The notes below the pieces were generated by a model, which did not search any database, was not told the origin of the DNA, and worked only from the letters and a program-made list of their open reading frames with translations. Positions 63,651 to 64,000 of a stretch of DNA of 64,000 nt are shown here, one piece after another. Location of the stretch: positions 248,001 to 312,000 of the forward strand of contig NZ_CP010310.2 in NCBI RefSeq assembly GCF_000815105.2. Direction: 5' to 3'. The stretch is from Pandoraea pulmonicola (lineage in GTDB: Bacteria; Pseudomonadota; Gammaproteobacteria; Burkholderiales; Burkholderiaceae). How positions within the stretch are numbered: position 1 is the first letter of the stretch; each line of letters begins with the position of its first letter. The position numbers were made by a program, and so were the translations under genes.

Positions 63651-64000
63651 GGCGGCAACCTCGATAGCGGATGGATGGACGAAGCAATTTCGACGACTGA
63701 CATCTGGTCAGACCGGTCGATACAGTGAGGTAGCAGGAACCATGCCCGGCACCGCCGCTGTGCGTCGACGCTTGACGCGGCGCGCCAGCCGCCGGATGTC
63801 GGACGGCCGCCCATCTCCGCACGCGTCGGCGTATTGCCCCGAGTTGGTGCGAGATTCGCCGAAAGACGATGAACCACAGTGGCCTTTGTCACCAGAGTGG
63901 TGCAAAGAAAACGGCGCCCGAAGGAGCCCGAGAAAGACGACGCGCACGTTGCAGGCCCGTGGCCGAAGATGTCGTTGATGACAAAGAGGGCGATGGCGGC
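63651..64000. other. Non-coding end of the window, upstream of the amino-acid ABC operon
   Basis: No convincing gene in these 350 bases on either strand; open frames are short and lack domain features. The promoter of the leftward ABC operon should lie here, but no clear boxes were identified. Confidence 0.5.

Overview
The window is GC-rich, densely coded DNA with the gene content and order of a betaproteobacterium of the family Burkholderiaceae. Pandoraea is my best guess, from memory of gene neighbourhoods rather than any search. Signposts are the runs cobW-dksA-hslVU-regBA, slmA-metXW-ampG, ahcY-yvlD-tlyA-metF, dppABCDF and ureABCEFG, all with Burkholderiales-like proteins. No rRNA, tRNA, prophage, insertion sequence or CRISPR array was seen.

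Layout. 1-12 kb: the 3' end of a CobW-type metallochaperone gene, a DksA with a degenerate zinc finger, a His-rich membrane protein and a ZnuD-like TonB receptor behind a perfect palindrome, the HslVU protease, the RegBA redox two-component system, a periplasmic copper chaperone, a small CWC protein with an internal repeat, argB, and a Dph6-like PP-loop protein. 12-33 kb: an aromatic catabolic island. It holds a LysR gene divergent from benzoylformate decarboxylase, aldehyde dehydrogenase and an MHS transporter. Next come vanR-vanA-vanB facing away from a two-subunit ring-cleavage dioxygenase (ligB, ligA), with paired operators between them. Then follow a LysR regulator with two DNA-binding domains, a Liv-type ABC importer, galB, galC, galD, an alpha/beta hydrolase, an NTF2-like protein and a porin.

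34-47 kb: mostly housekeeping genes and the methionine cycle. This part contains a HAD nucleotidase, slmA, metX-metW behind a SAM-II riboswitch, ampG, a glycosyltransferase-like gene, exonuclease III and an LrgAB pair with its LysR regulator. It ends with ahcY-yvlD-tlyA-metF behind an S-adenosylhomocysteine riboswitch. 47-54 kb: a complete dipeptide ABC operon ending in a TraB/GumN protein. 54-55 kb: a ParE-type toxin-antitoxin pair. 55-64 kb: a urease operon on the minus strand (ureA-ureJ-ureB-ureC-ureE-ureF-ureG, no ureD seen) with a polar amino-acid ABC transporter upstream on the same strand.

How the genes work together. The catabolic island lacks the two enzymes (LigC, LigI) needed to carry protocatechuate to oxalomesaconate, but has everything downstream of oxalomesaconate plus a serine esterase. 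The simplest reading is a pathway for syringate, 3-O-methylgallate or gallate rather than classical protocatechuate degradation. The decarboxylase and aldehyde dehydrogenase may feed it from aromatic alpha-keto acids. Two different riboswitch classes 8 kb apart would let the cell sense S-adenosylmethionine at metXW and S-adenosylhomocysteine at ahcY-metF.
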